Below, one piece after another: positions 33,744 to 45,471 of a DNA stretch of 52,383 nucleotides (its first letter is position 1; every line of letters starts with the position of its first letter). Origin of the DNA: an uncultured Eubacteriales bacterium. Lineage in GTDB: Bacteria; Bacillota; Clostridia; Peptostreptococcales; Anaerovoracaceae. The translations under genes were made by a program, and so were the position numbers. The stretch is from positions 1 to 52,383 of the forward strand of contig CADABZ010000020.1 of assembly GCA_902786355.1 (NCBI GenBank), in the 5' to 3' direction. The notes under the pieces were generated by a model. It saw only the letters and a program-made list of their open reading frames with translations. It was not told the DNA's origin and did not search any database.

Positions 33744-34913
33744 TCAAAGTCCAGATGCCATCATATATATATGATAGATATCTTCGGTTTCAAGAACTTT
33801 GAAATTGCCGATCGTACGCGCATTTCCGAATGTAACTCCGAGAGCCGCTGTACGGCATTCTTCTTCACCGAATTCCAGGCCAAGGCCTTTGATATCCGTA
33901 GGCATTCCGATAGATCGGAAGAATTCCTCGAACTTCTCTATAGTTTTCTCAGGATCGCTTTCTCCGAAGACTCCCTGTCCGAGTTTCGCAAATCTCTGCG
34001 GATCTGTTTCAAGGACATATCTTGCCCATGATCCCCATACAGCAGCAAGTCCTGCACCATGAGCAACATCGTGTTCTGCAGACAGCTCATGCTCTATCTG
34101 ATGGCATGCCCAGTCACCTTTTGTGGAATTGCCTACTGCCATGAGACCATTGTGCGAAAGAGTACCGCACCACATGATATTGGCTCTTGCTTCATAGCTG
34201 TCCGGTTTTTCAAGCGCAACAGGAGCCCATTTAATGACCTCTCTAAGCAGGGTGAACGAAAGCTCATCAGTAAAATCAAGAGAATCTCCCTGATGGAAGT
34301 ATCTTTCAAGTGTGTGCATCATTATATCTGTAGCACCGCATGCAGTCTGATAAGCAGATACTGTGTATGTCAGTTCAGGATCAAGAAGAGCAAATTTAAC
34401 TCTGCCAAAATCGCTGTTCACACCTCTCTTGTATACCGGATCTGTCTCATCATTGGTTATTACCGAAGAATCACTCATCTCAGAACCTGTAGCTGCAAGT
34501 GTGAGTATCGCTCCCACAGGGATCGTGCCCTTGACGGTTCTCTTTCCGCAGTAGAAATCCCATACATCTCCGCCGCCATAAGCCCCATAGCCTATCGCCT
34601 TTGCGCTGTCGAGAACGGAGCCGCCTCCGACAGCAAGGATGAAATCTATGTCCTCTTCTCTGACCATTTCAATGCCGGTACGTACCAGACTGACCCTGGG
34701 ATTAGGTACTACGCCTCCAAGCTCGACATAGCCGATCCCTGAATCGCTGAGATTCTTTTCTACTTTTTCCAGAAGTCCTGTTCTTTTTACTGATCCTGAG
34801 CCAAAATGAACGAGGACTTTAGTTGCACCGAATTCCTGCAGCATCTCAGCTGCCTTGTCCTCAGCGTCTTTGCCGAAAACTACCTTGGTAGGTGTATAGT
34901 AACCAACTGACAT
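33744..34913 (-). CDS. Iron-containing alcohol dehydrogenase, BdhA/YqhD-like (389 aa)
   Basis: This group III alcohol dehydrogenase reduces aldehydes with NAD(P)H. The nucleotide site is ILAVGGGSVLDSAKAIG near residue 98. The metal ligands are D and H in GATDIMMHTLE, and two histidines in HQIEHELSAEHDVAHG. The sequence begins with the family-typical YYTPTKVVFGKDAE. Its length is normal. AAAGGAG precedes the ATG. As first gene of the operon with a 2-hydroxyacid dehydrogenase it probably serves fermentative NAD(P)H reoxidation; butanol or a branched aldehyde is possible. Confidence 0.9.
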   Translation of the reverse strand: MSVGYYTPTKVVFGKDAEDKAAEMLQEFGATKVLVHFGSGSVKRTGLLEKVEKNLSDSGIGYVELGGVVPNPRVSLVRTGIEMVREEDIDFILAVGGGSVLDSAKAIGYGAYGGGDVWDFYCGKRTVKGTIPVGAILTLAATGSEMSDSSVITNDETDPVYKRGVNSDFGRVKFALLDPELTYTVSAYQTACGATDIMMHTLERYFHQGDSLDFTDELSFTLLREVIKWAPVALEKPDSYEARANIMWCGTLSHNGLMAVGNSTKGDWACHQIEHELSAEHDVAHGAGLAAVWGSWARYVLETDPQRFAKLGQGVFGESDPEKTIEKFEEFFRSIGMPTDIKGLGLEFGEEECRTAALGVTFGNARTIGNFKVLETEDIYHIYMMASGL

Positions 34914-35063
34914 AGAGTTGTCTCCTTTCTGCTTTTCCGGAAAACATCTTCACGAGCTGTTTCCGATGAATCCCGTATGATTTCTGAACAATTTTAACTT
35001 TAATAAATCTCGGCGACTTATTCAAGCCTTCAGCCATAGAATGGGCAGAAACACCGGCAAAAG

Positions 35064-35092
35064 AACAAAGGACAGGCTTTCGCCTGCCCTTT
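35064..35092 (-). terminator. Terminator of nifJ
   Basis: AAAGGACAGGC (35067-35077) pairs with GCCTGCCCTTT (35082-35092) with one mismatch and a 4-nt loop. On the minus strand it is followed by TTTGTTCTTTT. Confidence 0.8.
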
Positions 35093-35128
35093 GATGCTTA
35101 TTGTATCCGACTTGTCCGGCAACCGGAA

Positions 35129-38492
<3,364 letters not shown>

Positions 38493-38615
38493 TTAAAAAT
38501 TAAGTGATAATAAAGCAAAAAGTACTTTTTAGATAGAATAAATATATGGTGAAATAATTATTCCCTTAGTTTAGTTCCCCGCTATCGAATAAGCAGGGCG
38601 AAGCTGTTTTTTACT

Positions 38616-38634
38616 CCTGAGAATTTGTCTCAGG
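38616..38634. repeat. Inverted repeat behind ackA
   Basis: CCTGAGA (38616-38622) pairs with TCTCAGG (38628-38634). It lies 7 nt behind the ackA stop without a T-tract. It may be a weak terminator or a 3' stabiliser, so read-through from ackA into nifJ is possible. The A/T-rich rest of 38466-38640 shows no convincing promoter for nifJ. Confidence 0.45.
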
Positions 38635-38640
38635 TCATAA

Positions 38641-39837
38641 TTACATAGCTTCTACGAGTGCCTGAGTATCCTTGGCGATCATCAGCTCTTCGTTGGTCGG
38701 AATGATGAATGTGCGGATCGTTGCTCCAGGAGCTGTGATCTCTACTTCCTTGCCTCTGCAGTCGTTCTTTTCCTTGTCGATCTTGACACCCATGAATCCG
38801 AGGCTGTCGCAGACCTTCTCTCTGAGCTCGATGTCGTTCTCGCCGATGCCCGCTGTGAATACCATTGCATCAACATGACCGAGTTCAGCAGCATAAGCAC
38901 CGATGAAATGCTTGACTGACTTCAGCAGCATCTCTCTTGCTACATGTGCCTTGTGATTACCCTCAGCCTCAGCCTTAACAATGTCTCTGCAGTCTCCGGA
39001 GATTTCAGAAACAGCGAGGAGTCCGGACTTCTTGGTCATCATGTCTGTGATCTCCTTGACCGGCATGCCTGTCTGCTCATAGATGAAGCTTACAACAGTC
39101 GGGTCGATAGATCCGCAACGTGTACCCATGACAAGTCCTTCAAGCGGGGTGAGTCCCATAGAAGTATCATAGCACTTGCCGCCCTTTACAGCTGTGATGG
39201 ATGATCCGTTGCCGAGGTGGCATGTGATGATGTTGAGTTCGGAAGGATCCTTGCCCATGAGCTCAGCGCATCTCTCGGATACATAGCGGTGGCTTGTTCC
39301 GTGAGCGCCGTATCTCTGAACATGGTACTTCTCAGCGTATTCCCAAGGAATAGCATAGTACTTGCACTCATCAGGCATAGTTCTGTGGAATGTTGTATCG
39401 AATACTACTACTCCAGGTGTGTTAGGCAGAACCTTCTTGCATGCACGGATACCAACAAGTGCAGGCGGGTTGTGGAGAGGTCCGAGTGTGCAGAGCTCTT
39501 CGATACCTGCTTCTACCTCATCAGTGATTATCTCTGACTTATCGAAGATGTATCCGCCCTGTACTATTCTGTGGCCTACAGCACCGATCTCGCTCATGTC
39601 AGCGATTACACCGTGCTCTTTATCTGTAAGAGCATCGATAACAAGCTGCATTGCTACACCGTGATCAGGCAGAGCGATGTCCTTATCAAATACTGTGCCT
39701 GCATCAGTCTTATAGTTCATGTGGCCGTCTTCTCCGATCCTCTCGCAGAGACCTTTTGCGAGGACCTTGTTGCCGTCCATATTGATAAGCTGATACTTGA
39801 GTGAGGAACTTCCCGTATTGACTACCAGAATTATCAT
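38641..39837 (-). CDS. ackA: Acetate kinase (398 aa)
   Basis: AckA makes ATP and acetate from acetyl phosphate, the energy-yielding last step of acetate fermentation. The phosphate-binding motifs are present: VNTGSSSLKYQL at residue 5, HLGNGSSITAVKGG near residue 207, and VFTAGIGENDIELRE near residue 326. The length is normal. AAAGGAAA precedes the ATG. No pta gene is next to it. It lies directly upstream of nifJ on the same strand, in keeping with a pyruvate to acetate route. Confidence 0.95.
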   Translation of the reverse strand: MIILVVNTGSSSLKYQLINMDGNKVLAKGLCERIGEDGHMNYKTDAGTVFDKDIALPDHGVAMQLVIDALTDKEHGVIADMSEIGAVGHRIVQGGYIFDKSEIITDEVEAGIEELCTLGPLHNPPALVGIRACKKVLPNTPGVVVFDTTFHRTMPDECKYYAIPWEYAEKYHVQRYGAHGTSHRYVSERCAELMGKDPSELNIITCHLGNGSSITAVKGGKCYDTSMGLTPLEGLVMGTRCGSIDPTVVSFIYEQTGMPVKEITDMMTKKSGLLAVSEISGDCRDIVKAEAEGNHKAHVAREMLLKSVKHFIGAYAAELGHVDAMVFTAGIGENDIELREKVCDSLGFMGVKIDKEKNDCRGKEVEITAPGATIRTFIIPTNEELMIAKDTQALVEAM

Positions 39838-39878
39838 GATATCAGTTTCCTTTCGTTTTTTAATTCATGTAAAAAGCA

Positions 39879-39909
39879 CATAATTACTCAATTATGCGAA
39901 TACATTATA
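39879..39909 (-). promoter_or_regulatory. ackA promoter with a palindrome at the transcription start
   Basis: On the minus strand an extended -10, TGT-TATAAT (TATAAT at 39904-39909), predicts a start near 39897. The perfect inverted repeat CATAATT-N4-AATTATG (39879-39896) covers positions +1 to +18. It could be an operator or a 5' hairpin of the mRNA. Confidence 0.55.
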
Positions 39910-39989
39910 ACACAGTGCCAGAGTTTTTCCTTGGTGATGTTCTGTTTTTTCAGCAAAAATACATACAAAATCGGCAGTTGAAGGATTTG

Positions 39990-41888
39990 CTAGTCTCTTG
40001 CCTGTACATCGAGCCGCTCTCTGATTTCTGCTCCGTTTATGACCCGTGTTGCAGCTTTGTCTATATTCTCTTCCTGGGCGACCGGGAATATGATCCTGAA
40101 TTCTGTTCCCTCGCCCGGTTCAGAGTCTACATAGACCTTGGCATTATGTGTGTCGCATATCTGGTGCACGATAGCCAGCCCGAGGCCCGTTCCCTTGCCC
40201 GACTCCTTGGTCGTATAGAACGGATCGAATATTCTCGCCAGAGTCTCAGCATCCATCCCCGTACCGGTATCGTTGAATCTCATTGCCACGCCGCCCTCTT
40301 CGATCCTTGTTGATACTGTCAGAGTGCCGCCTTTCTCACGCATCGCATCATATGCATTGAGGACGATATTGATGACCAGCTGGGATATCTGCGTTGCATC
40401 TCCTTTGATCCTTGCCTGTCCCGAGCTGAACCTTCCCCTGACGTCTACATTCTTAGGTTTGGCAGGAAGTGTTACCTTAAGCGAGCTGCGGATTATCTCA
40501 ACAGGATCAAGAACTTTATAGCTTTCTTCTTTGCCCTTCTTGGAGAGGTCAGCAAGCCGCTGAACGATATCTTTTGCTTTAACAGAAGCATTGTATACCT
40601 CCATCATGTAATCCTGTATCTCCGCCTGGTCATCAGGCAGCATCTCCGCAGCCATGATGCTGTATCCCATGATAGGTGTAAGCAGATTGTTGAAATCATG
40701 TGCAATGCTTGCTGTCATCGTGCCTATAGTTTCAAGCCTCTGATGATGAGCCAGAGCCTGCATATTCTGATTGAGCTCCTCCATTGCGGAGTTCTTCTTC
40801 TTGAGTAATTCCAGATCTCTCTCGTTGGCAGTGTTGACTCTTCTGAGGAGTATCAGCATGAAGATGAGAACTATGATCCCAGCGACAGCCATACCTCCGA
40901 AGAACAGTATCATCTCGGCTGCGTGTCTGGATGGTTTCAGAGCTTCATCAAAATCTGCGGTGATCCCTATCGCAAACTCTCCGTTGGTCGTCCTGCTGCT
41001 CGGCTGAACTACTATCCTTGCAGTATGGACACTGCCGTCAGAATCCTCTATCTCAATAGAAGATCCTCCGGATTTCTGCGTGCCCTGACTATCGATCATG
41101 AAATCTCTGAAGCGGGCAGTCTTCTTGTCATCGACATCATTCACAGGGACAATGATCGTCTCTCTGTTCAGACGTGTTATGAGCAGAGTCGATGTGCTGT
41201 CAACCAGGATGACGCCTCTTCCCCTGTTGTCTCCGAGGGATGTCATATACAGCCGCTCAAGATCGATGAGAGCTTCATATCTTATGCCTTCTGCGGATAT
41301 AGTCTCATAGGCCATATAGTACCGGCCGCTTTCATCATTACAGATGCGTATACCTCTTCCATCGGCCTCTGTCAGCATACTGTATCCTCTGCGGCCTGAT
41401 GCTGAGAGAACTGGCGTGCCGTCCTGTATCATCAGGATATCTGCATATATAGGGTTTTCCGTCAGATTGTTCGACTTTAAGTACGCCTCGAGTTCACGTG
41501 TATCCCCGTCTTCAGAATCCAGCCAGTCTGTGACAAGACCGCTCAGGATCTGCCTTGCAAAGAATGTTTCTGCCTCTCTGCAGAAAGAATCCAGGGAGTT
41601 TTCGAGCGTGATATCTTCAGAACTTATAAGGCTGTAAAACTGGCTGTCTTTTTCCCGTAGGATGGTTTCATCGAATTCTCTGAAAGCTCCCCACGCCTTA
41701 TAGATTCCAATGCATATACACAGAATAGCAATTATGAAGACAGCAACAAAAATGGTGCGTCCGGCCGTTCCCTTCTCCAAAGTTTTCAGCGGACCGTCCC
41801 CTTTTTCGTATATCCTGATCTCAGAACTGTTATCAGGATTGTTGTCTATGCTGCCGGTTTTTTCGGGTTTATCCATTTTGCTTCCCAT
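39990..41888 (-). CDS. Membrane sensor histidine kinase (632 aa)
   Basis: The kinase has a cytoplasmic N-terminal tail of about 45 residues and a first span at about 45-66. An extracellular sensor of about 270 residues follows (dCache-like by size and position) and a second span near 335-357. The phosphoacceptor is H397 in ASIAHDFNNLLTPI. The ATPase boxes are QLVINIVLNAYDAM (N), FNDTGTGMD (G1) and GKGTGLGLAIVHQIC (G2). The HDFNNLL form is typical of the HPK4 type. Two starts are possible, 41888 and 41876, each with a modest purine box. The likely partner is the regulator at 43283, separated by two genes and a terminator. Confidence 0.88.
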   Translation of the reverse strand: MGSKMDKPEKTGSIDNNPDNSSEIRIYEKGDGPLKTLEKGTAGRTIFVAVFIIAILCICIGIYKAWGAFREFDETILREKDSQFYSLISSEDITLENSLDSFCREAETFFARQILSGLVTDWLDSEDGDTRELEAYLKSNNLTENPIYADILMIQDGTPVLSASGRRGYSMLTEADGRGIRICNDESGRYYMAYETISAEGIRYEALIDLERLYMTSLGDNRGRGVILVDSTSTLLITRLNRETIIVPVNDVDDKKTARFRDFMIDSQGTQKSGGSSIEIEDSDGSVHTARIVVQPSSRTTNGEFAIGITADFDEALKPSRHAAEMILFFGGMAVAGIIVLIFMLILLRRVNTANERDLELLKKKNSAMEELNQNMQALAHHQRLETIGTMTASIAHDFNNLLTPIMGYSIMAAEMLPDDQAEIQDYMMEVYNASVKAKDIVQRLADLSKKGKEESYKVLDPVEIIRSSLKVTLPAKPKNVDVRGRFSSGQARIKGDATQISQLVINIVLNAYDAMREKGGTLTVSTRIEEGGVAMRFNDTGTGMDAETLARIFDPFYTTKESGKGTGLGLAIVHQICDTHNAKVYVDSEPGEGTEFRIIFPVAQEENIDKAATRVINGAEIRERLDVQARD

Positions 41889-41974
41889 TCATCCTGAAAT
41901 GATGAAAAACATAGTACAGTCAGTGTCAGAGGCTCTGAAAGCACTATGTTTTCCTTCTTTATCCGTTATAAGTA

Positions 41975-42739
41975 TTATTCTGCTTTTTCAGCATCCTCAG
42001 CAGGAGCTTCGCTTTCTCCTGCATCTGTTTCGGCCTCGGTGTCAGCAGCATCTCCGCTTTCTGACTGGGCAGCTTCAGCCTCTTTCTCAGCTTTTTCCTG
42101 AAGTTCCTCGATATAGTCCTTCGCTTCTTTGTATGTCATCTTCACTGACTGTATCTCTTTCTTGCCGGACTTCACAGAAACATTGACATCCGCAGAGAAA
42201 GCCCTGGTCTGAGGCTTGACCTCAGTAAGTATATATGCAGCTGTCTGTTTGAGCTGCTCCTCTCCGTCATCACTTGCATAGAAGTCTTTCGCAAGTTTTG
42301 CAGTGTTTTCGTCTTCACTGTTGACTGTCATATCTATCTTGAGAGAATTGCCCTTTGCAGTGATATTTGCAGTCGAATACATGTCAAGCTGGATATTGCT
42401 GTAGACTTCCTTGCCGCCGTTCTTATCAAGGAATTTCTCGATATTTGCCGGTTTCGAAAAATAGTTGTATCCGAGTACGAATAAAAACATTCCCACCAGT
42501 ACACCAAAAATCATCAGAGCGATCAGTGCATTGTTAGGTCTGTTCTTCTTCTCTTCTATCTTATTGGCAGCCTTGCGGGCGGCCTTGGCTTCTCTTCTCT
42601 GTGCCTTTTTGATCCTCTTGCTGCTGACCTTTACCGGCTGTTCTTCTGTAGCTTCAGGCTCAGTCTCTGTTTCAGGTGTTTCTTCCTGTGGTTCTTTTAC
42701 TTCTGTCTCTTCGTTAAGTGTTTTCTTTTCGTCTTCCAT
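41975..42739 (-). CDS. Single-span membrane protein with acidic ends, unknown function (254 aa)
   Basis: I do not recognise it firmly. A highly acidic N-terminal tail (about residues 1-35) is followed by a lysine/arginine-rich stretch and one membrane span (LIALMIFGVLVGMFLFVLG, about 72-91). The outside domain of about 115 residues (KPANIEKFLDKNGGKEVY onwards) reminds me of DUF4854. The tail is rich in Glu, Ala and Ser and looks disordered. GAGGA stands 7 nt before ATG 42739; a TTG one codon earlier is less likely. It sits between the zinc-ribbon gene and the histidine kinase on the same strand, so it may be an accessory part of that signalling unit. Confidence 0.7.
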   Translation of the reverse strand: MEDEKKTLNEETEVKEPQEETPETETEPEATEEQPVKVSSKRIKKAQRREAKAARKAANKIEEKKNRPNNALIALMIFGVLVGMFLFVLGYNYFSKPANIEKFLDKNGGKEVYSNIQLDMYSTANITAKGNSLKIDMTVNSEDENTAKLAKDFYASDDGEEQLKQTAAYILTEVKPQTRAFSADVNVSVKSGKKEIQSVKMTYKEAKDYIEELQEKAEKEAEAAQSESGDAADTEAETDAGESEAPAEDAEKAE

Positions 42740-42762
42740 CAATAGTTCCTCTTCATCTCCGT

Positions 42763-43233
42763 CTATATAGCAGCCCCGCAGTCAAGGCAGTACTCACTTC
42801 CCGGCGGATTGAGAATTCCGCACTCGGGACATTTTACCATATTCGTGCTGACTGCTGCATCAGTTATGCGCAATTTTACACCCAGAGCAAGTTTTTCCGC
42901 AACTGCCTCAGCATACCTGTTGATCTTTCTGTTCTGCTTTGACAGACGCTGCCCTGCAGCATCTCCTATCTGCCGGCAAGCTGCGGCATAATCTTCCTCT
43001 TTCAGCCACAGCAGTGTCACAACATCTTTCGAGTGTTCTCCGTCCATTACAAGGCTGATATTGCGGACTTCATCGCAGCAGAGAACTGCATAGACCTTGT
43101 CTCCGAGCCGGACCGCACCGTAATCGAGTACTTTTCCGTCATTTCCGATAAAAACCGCCGTGTGACCGGCGATTTTCATTTCTTTGAATTTTGCAGCATG
43201 TCTGTTTATTATTAGATAATTGCTGTCCAGCAT
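42763..43233 (-). CDS. Unknown protein with C-terminal zinc ribbon (156 aa)
   Basis: I cannot name it. The first 90 residues look like a compact beta-rich domain (HTAVFIGNDGKVLDYGAVRLG, VYAVLCCDEVRNISLVMD). A helix follows, and then a C-terminal zinc ribbon with CPECG and CLDCG spaced by 13 residues. The start at 43233 (MLDSNYLI) is preferred because GGAG lies 6 nt upstream; a start 4 codons earlier would fall next to the response-regulator terminator and has no ribosome binding site. It lies 23 nt ahead of the acidic membrane protein gene. Confidence 0.7.
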   Translation of the reverse strand: MLDSNYLIINRHAAKFKEMKIAGHTAVFIGNDGKVLDYGAVRLGDKVYAVLCCDEVRNISLVMDGEHSKDVVTLLWLKEEDYAAACRQIGDAAGQRLSKQNRKINRYAEAVAEKLALGVKLRITDAAVSTNMVKCPECGILNPPGSEYCLDCGAAI

Positions 43234-43249
43234 CTTCTTCTCCATTCAT

Positions 43250-43272
43250 AAAAAATGCACCTTTCAGGTGCA
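43250..43272 (-). terminator. Terminator of the response regulator gene
   Basis: TGCACCT (43256-43262) pairs with AGGTGCA (43266-43272) around TTC. On the minus strand it is followed by TTTTTT (43250-43255). It separates the regulator from the genes leading to the kinase, so read-through would set their ratio. Confidence 0.85.
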
Positions 43273-43282
43273 GATTTTATCT

Positions 43283-43969
43283 CTATACCGTGAATCTGTA
43301 TCCAAGCCCTCTCACAGTGATAAGGTGTTTAGGCGTTGACGGATCATCCTCGATTTTCTGCCGCAATCTGTTGACATAGACCATTATAGCATTCTCATCT
43401 ATGATGGTCTCCCCCCATATTACCGAATAAATCATGTCCTTGGAGAATATGTGATCAACATTGTCTATGAAGAGCTTGATCATTGAATTTTCCTTGGATG
43501 ACAGCGGTATCTCCACGTCGTTCTTATAAAATCTCAGCGTTGAAGTGTTGTATGTGAACGGTCCCGCTTTGATGATATTGCTCGTGCCCTGCGGTGATGT
43601 ACTGCGGCTTCTTCTGATGAGAGCCTTTGCTTTGGCTACCAGTGTGACCGGATTGAAAGGCTTGGTTATATAATCATCCGCCCCGATCTCAAGCCCGTAG
43701 AGAGCATCCTGATCTTCCTTTCTGCCGCTGACGACCATAACAGGTGTGCTGACACCGCTGCCTCTCAGCTGCTGAATAACCTCAAATCCGTTGATGCCTC
43801 TCATGTTGATATCAAGAAGTATCAGATCGTATTTATTCTGCCTGACCAGTTCAAGAGCTGCCTCACCGCTGATTGCCAGATCAGCTTCTATACCGTTATT
43901 CTTGAGTGCTTTGAAAAGCATGGTCAGTATCGTTTTGTCATCATCAACGACCAGAACTTTATCTGACAT
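43283..43969 (-). CDS. OmpR/PhoB-family response regulator (228 aa)
   Basis: The receiver domain has the acidic pair in VVDDDKT, the phosphoacceptor D53 in LILLDINMRG, and the lysine in YITKPFNP. The C-terminal winged helix-turn-helix ends with VNRLRQKIEDDPSTPKHL and VRGLGYRFTV, the usual OmpR signature. AGGAGG precedes the ATG. It is the only regulator near the kinase at 39990 and the likely partner. Its promoter (44042-44071) is independent. Confidence 0.93.
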   Translation of the reverse strand: MSDKVLVVDDDKTILTMLFKALKNNGIEADLAISGEAALELVRQNKYDLILLDINMRGINGFEVIQQLRGSGVSTPVMVVSGRKEDQDALYGLEIGADDYITKPFNPVTLVAKAKALIRRSRSTSPQGTSNIIKAGPFTYNTSTLRFYKNDVEIPLSSKENSMIKLFIDNVDHIFSKDMIYSVIWGETIIDENAIMVYVNRLRQKIEDDPSTPKHLITVRGLGYRFTV

Positions 43970-44041
43970 ATAAGCCTCCTGTCATATATATACCCTTAGT
44001 TCTCACCCCTTCCGGATGATGAGACCATAGTGATCTGACTT

Positions 44042-44071
44042 ATTCTATCACAATCACATGGGCTTTGTAAA
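44042..44071 (-). promoter_or_regulatory. Promoter of the response regulator gene
   Basis: On the minus strand TTTACA (44066-44071), an 18-nt spacer and TAGAAT (44042-44047). The leader is about 65 nt. Confidence 0.6.
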
Positions 44072-44290
44072 AGCAACTTTACATACTGCATTTCAGCATC
44101 ACTCCAGGTTGACAATCATCAGCACTGTAAAATGGCCGCTGTTCATAATTCCCTTATATATAAAGCGCTTAAGCGACACCTAGTTAACAATTATCGTCAC
44201 AAGTCATTTGCAAGGCAGTAATTGTCATCTTGTTCTTGTATCTATTAAAGTACTTAATGGACTTTTTTCCTTTTTTGGGCAAATGACCAG

Positions 44291-44342
44291 TTATGTCATC
44301 AGTTATTTGCGAGTCACTGTGCTATACTCAAAAATGACATAA
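44291..44342 (+). promoter_or_regulatory. Promoter and likely operator of the WYL regulator gene
   Basis: An extended -10, TGC-TATACT (TATACT at 44323-44328), is flanked by a perfect 9-bp inverted repeat, TTATGTCAT (44291-44299) and ATGACATAA (44334-44342). The second arm covers the predicted start. The rest of the gene-free stretch 44072-44290 has only short repeats of GTCATC and TTTGC and a 10-bp palindrome (44166-44175). Confidence 0.5.
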
Positions 44343-44361
44343 GTTAGGGAGGTCTCACAGA

Positions 44362-45330
44362 ATGAATGACAACAGGCGGAAGCTTACCGGAATACTCAAG
44401 CTTCTGTATGAGAACACGGATGCTGAGCATAGTATGAACACATATCAGATCATGGATGCTCTTGAAAGCATGGGCCATGGCAGACCTGACAGGAAGACCA
44501 TCGATGCTAATATCAAATTCATCATCGAGGATCTCGGTTTTGGCATTCAGAAAGAAAAAGGCAAACCAAACAGATATCGCTGGATCTACAGAGAGTTCGA
44601 TCTCGCAGAGCTCAAAATGCTTGTTGATGCTGTTCACTCATCAAGATTCATCACCCGCAGAAAGAGCCGTGAGATAATTGCCAAGCTCAAGGATCTCACA
44701 AGTATATATCAGGCTGCATCACTCAACAGGGAATTATATACAAGTGATACATTCAAGAGAGACAACAGCGAAGCTCTGGAGACAGCAGATGTCATCAATG
44801 AAACAATCAAGTCAGGCTGCAGAATGACATTCGTTATGACAGACTTTGATATCTACAAGAATCAGGTCCTCAAGGATAACGGCCATATCATCGAAGTCAG
44901 CCCGCTTGCACTTCTCTGGAACAATGACTACTATTACATGATCGCTCTTCCGTCAGGCTCTTCTGAAGTAGAGGCTTACAGAGTCGACATGATGAAGGAT
45001 GCGGAGCTCAAACACATCCCTGCAGCGCAGGCACCTGCTGATTTTGATCTCAACAATTACTCAAGCCGTACATTCGATATGTTAAAGGGCAAGACGGCTG
45101 ATGTCACACTCAGCTGTGCCAATCATACCATGAAAGATCTCATCGATCGTTTCGGCAAGGATTTCAACGCATCCAAGACAACTCCTGACAGATTCACTGC
45201 AAGAGTCACAGTCGATACAAGTCCTGCCTTCTACGCCTGGGTTTTCCAGTCATGCGGAGATATCGCGATCACAGGACCGGACTGGGTCAGAGACGAATTC
45301 AACGACATGCTGGCTAAGCAGATGCAGTAA
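44362..45330 (+). CDS. WYL-domain transcriptional regulator (322 aa)
   Basis: A DeoR-type winged helix-turn-helix (about residues 5-70, with HSMNTYQIMDALESMG and RPDRKTIDANIKFI) is followed by a WYL domain. In the WYL domain the segment LALLWNNDYYYMIAL near residue 187 corresponds to the ligand-binding core, and a WCX-like C-terminal part follows. WYL proteins sense nucleotides or nucleic acids. GGGAGG precedes the ATG. It is convergent to a second WYL gene of the same build, about 25-30 percent alike by eye. A palindrome around its promoter suggests autoregulation. Confidence 0.87.
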   Translation: MNDNRRKLTGILKLLYENTDAEHSMNTYQIMDALESMGHGRPDRKTIDANIKFIIEDLGFGIQKEKGKPNRYRWIYREFDLAELKMLVDAVHSSRFITRRKSREIIAKLKDLTSIYQAASLNRELYTSDTFKRDNSEALETADVINETIKSGCRMTFVMTDFDIYKNQVLKDNGHIIEVSPLALLWNNDYYYMIALPSGSSEVEAYRVDMMKDAELKHIPAAQAPADFDLNNYSSRTFDMLKGKTADVTLSCANHTMKDLIDRFGKDFNASKTTPDRFTARVTVDTSPAFYAWVFQSCGDIAITGPDWVRDEFNDMLAKQMQ

Positions 45331-45362
45331 AATATAAGCAGACATAAAATCGCTTAAATCGT

Positions 45363-45390
45363 AAAAGCTCCCGGCACAGGGAGCTTTTGT
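45363..45390 (+). terminator. Terminator of the plus-strand WYL gene
   Basis: AAAAGCTCCC (45363-45372) pairs with GGGAGCTTTT (45379-45388). The A and T flanks allow use in both directions. Confidence 0.85.
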
Positions 45391-45446
45391 AATGCATCTG
45401 TACTGCATTCTTTCGTTCTCAGATCCTGACGTCTCATTCCGTTATA

Positions 45447-45470
45447 AATGCCTCCCTTCCGGGAGGCATT
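45447..45470 (-). terminator. Terminator hairpin of the minus-strand WYL gene
   Basis: AATGCCTCCC (45447-45456) pairs perfectly with GGGAGGCATT (45461-45470) around TTCC. It begins 2 nt after the stop codon of the minus-strand gene. Confidence 0.7.
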
Positions 45471-45471
45471 T

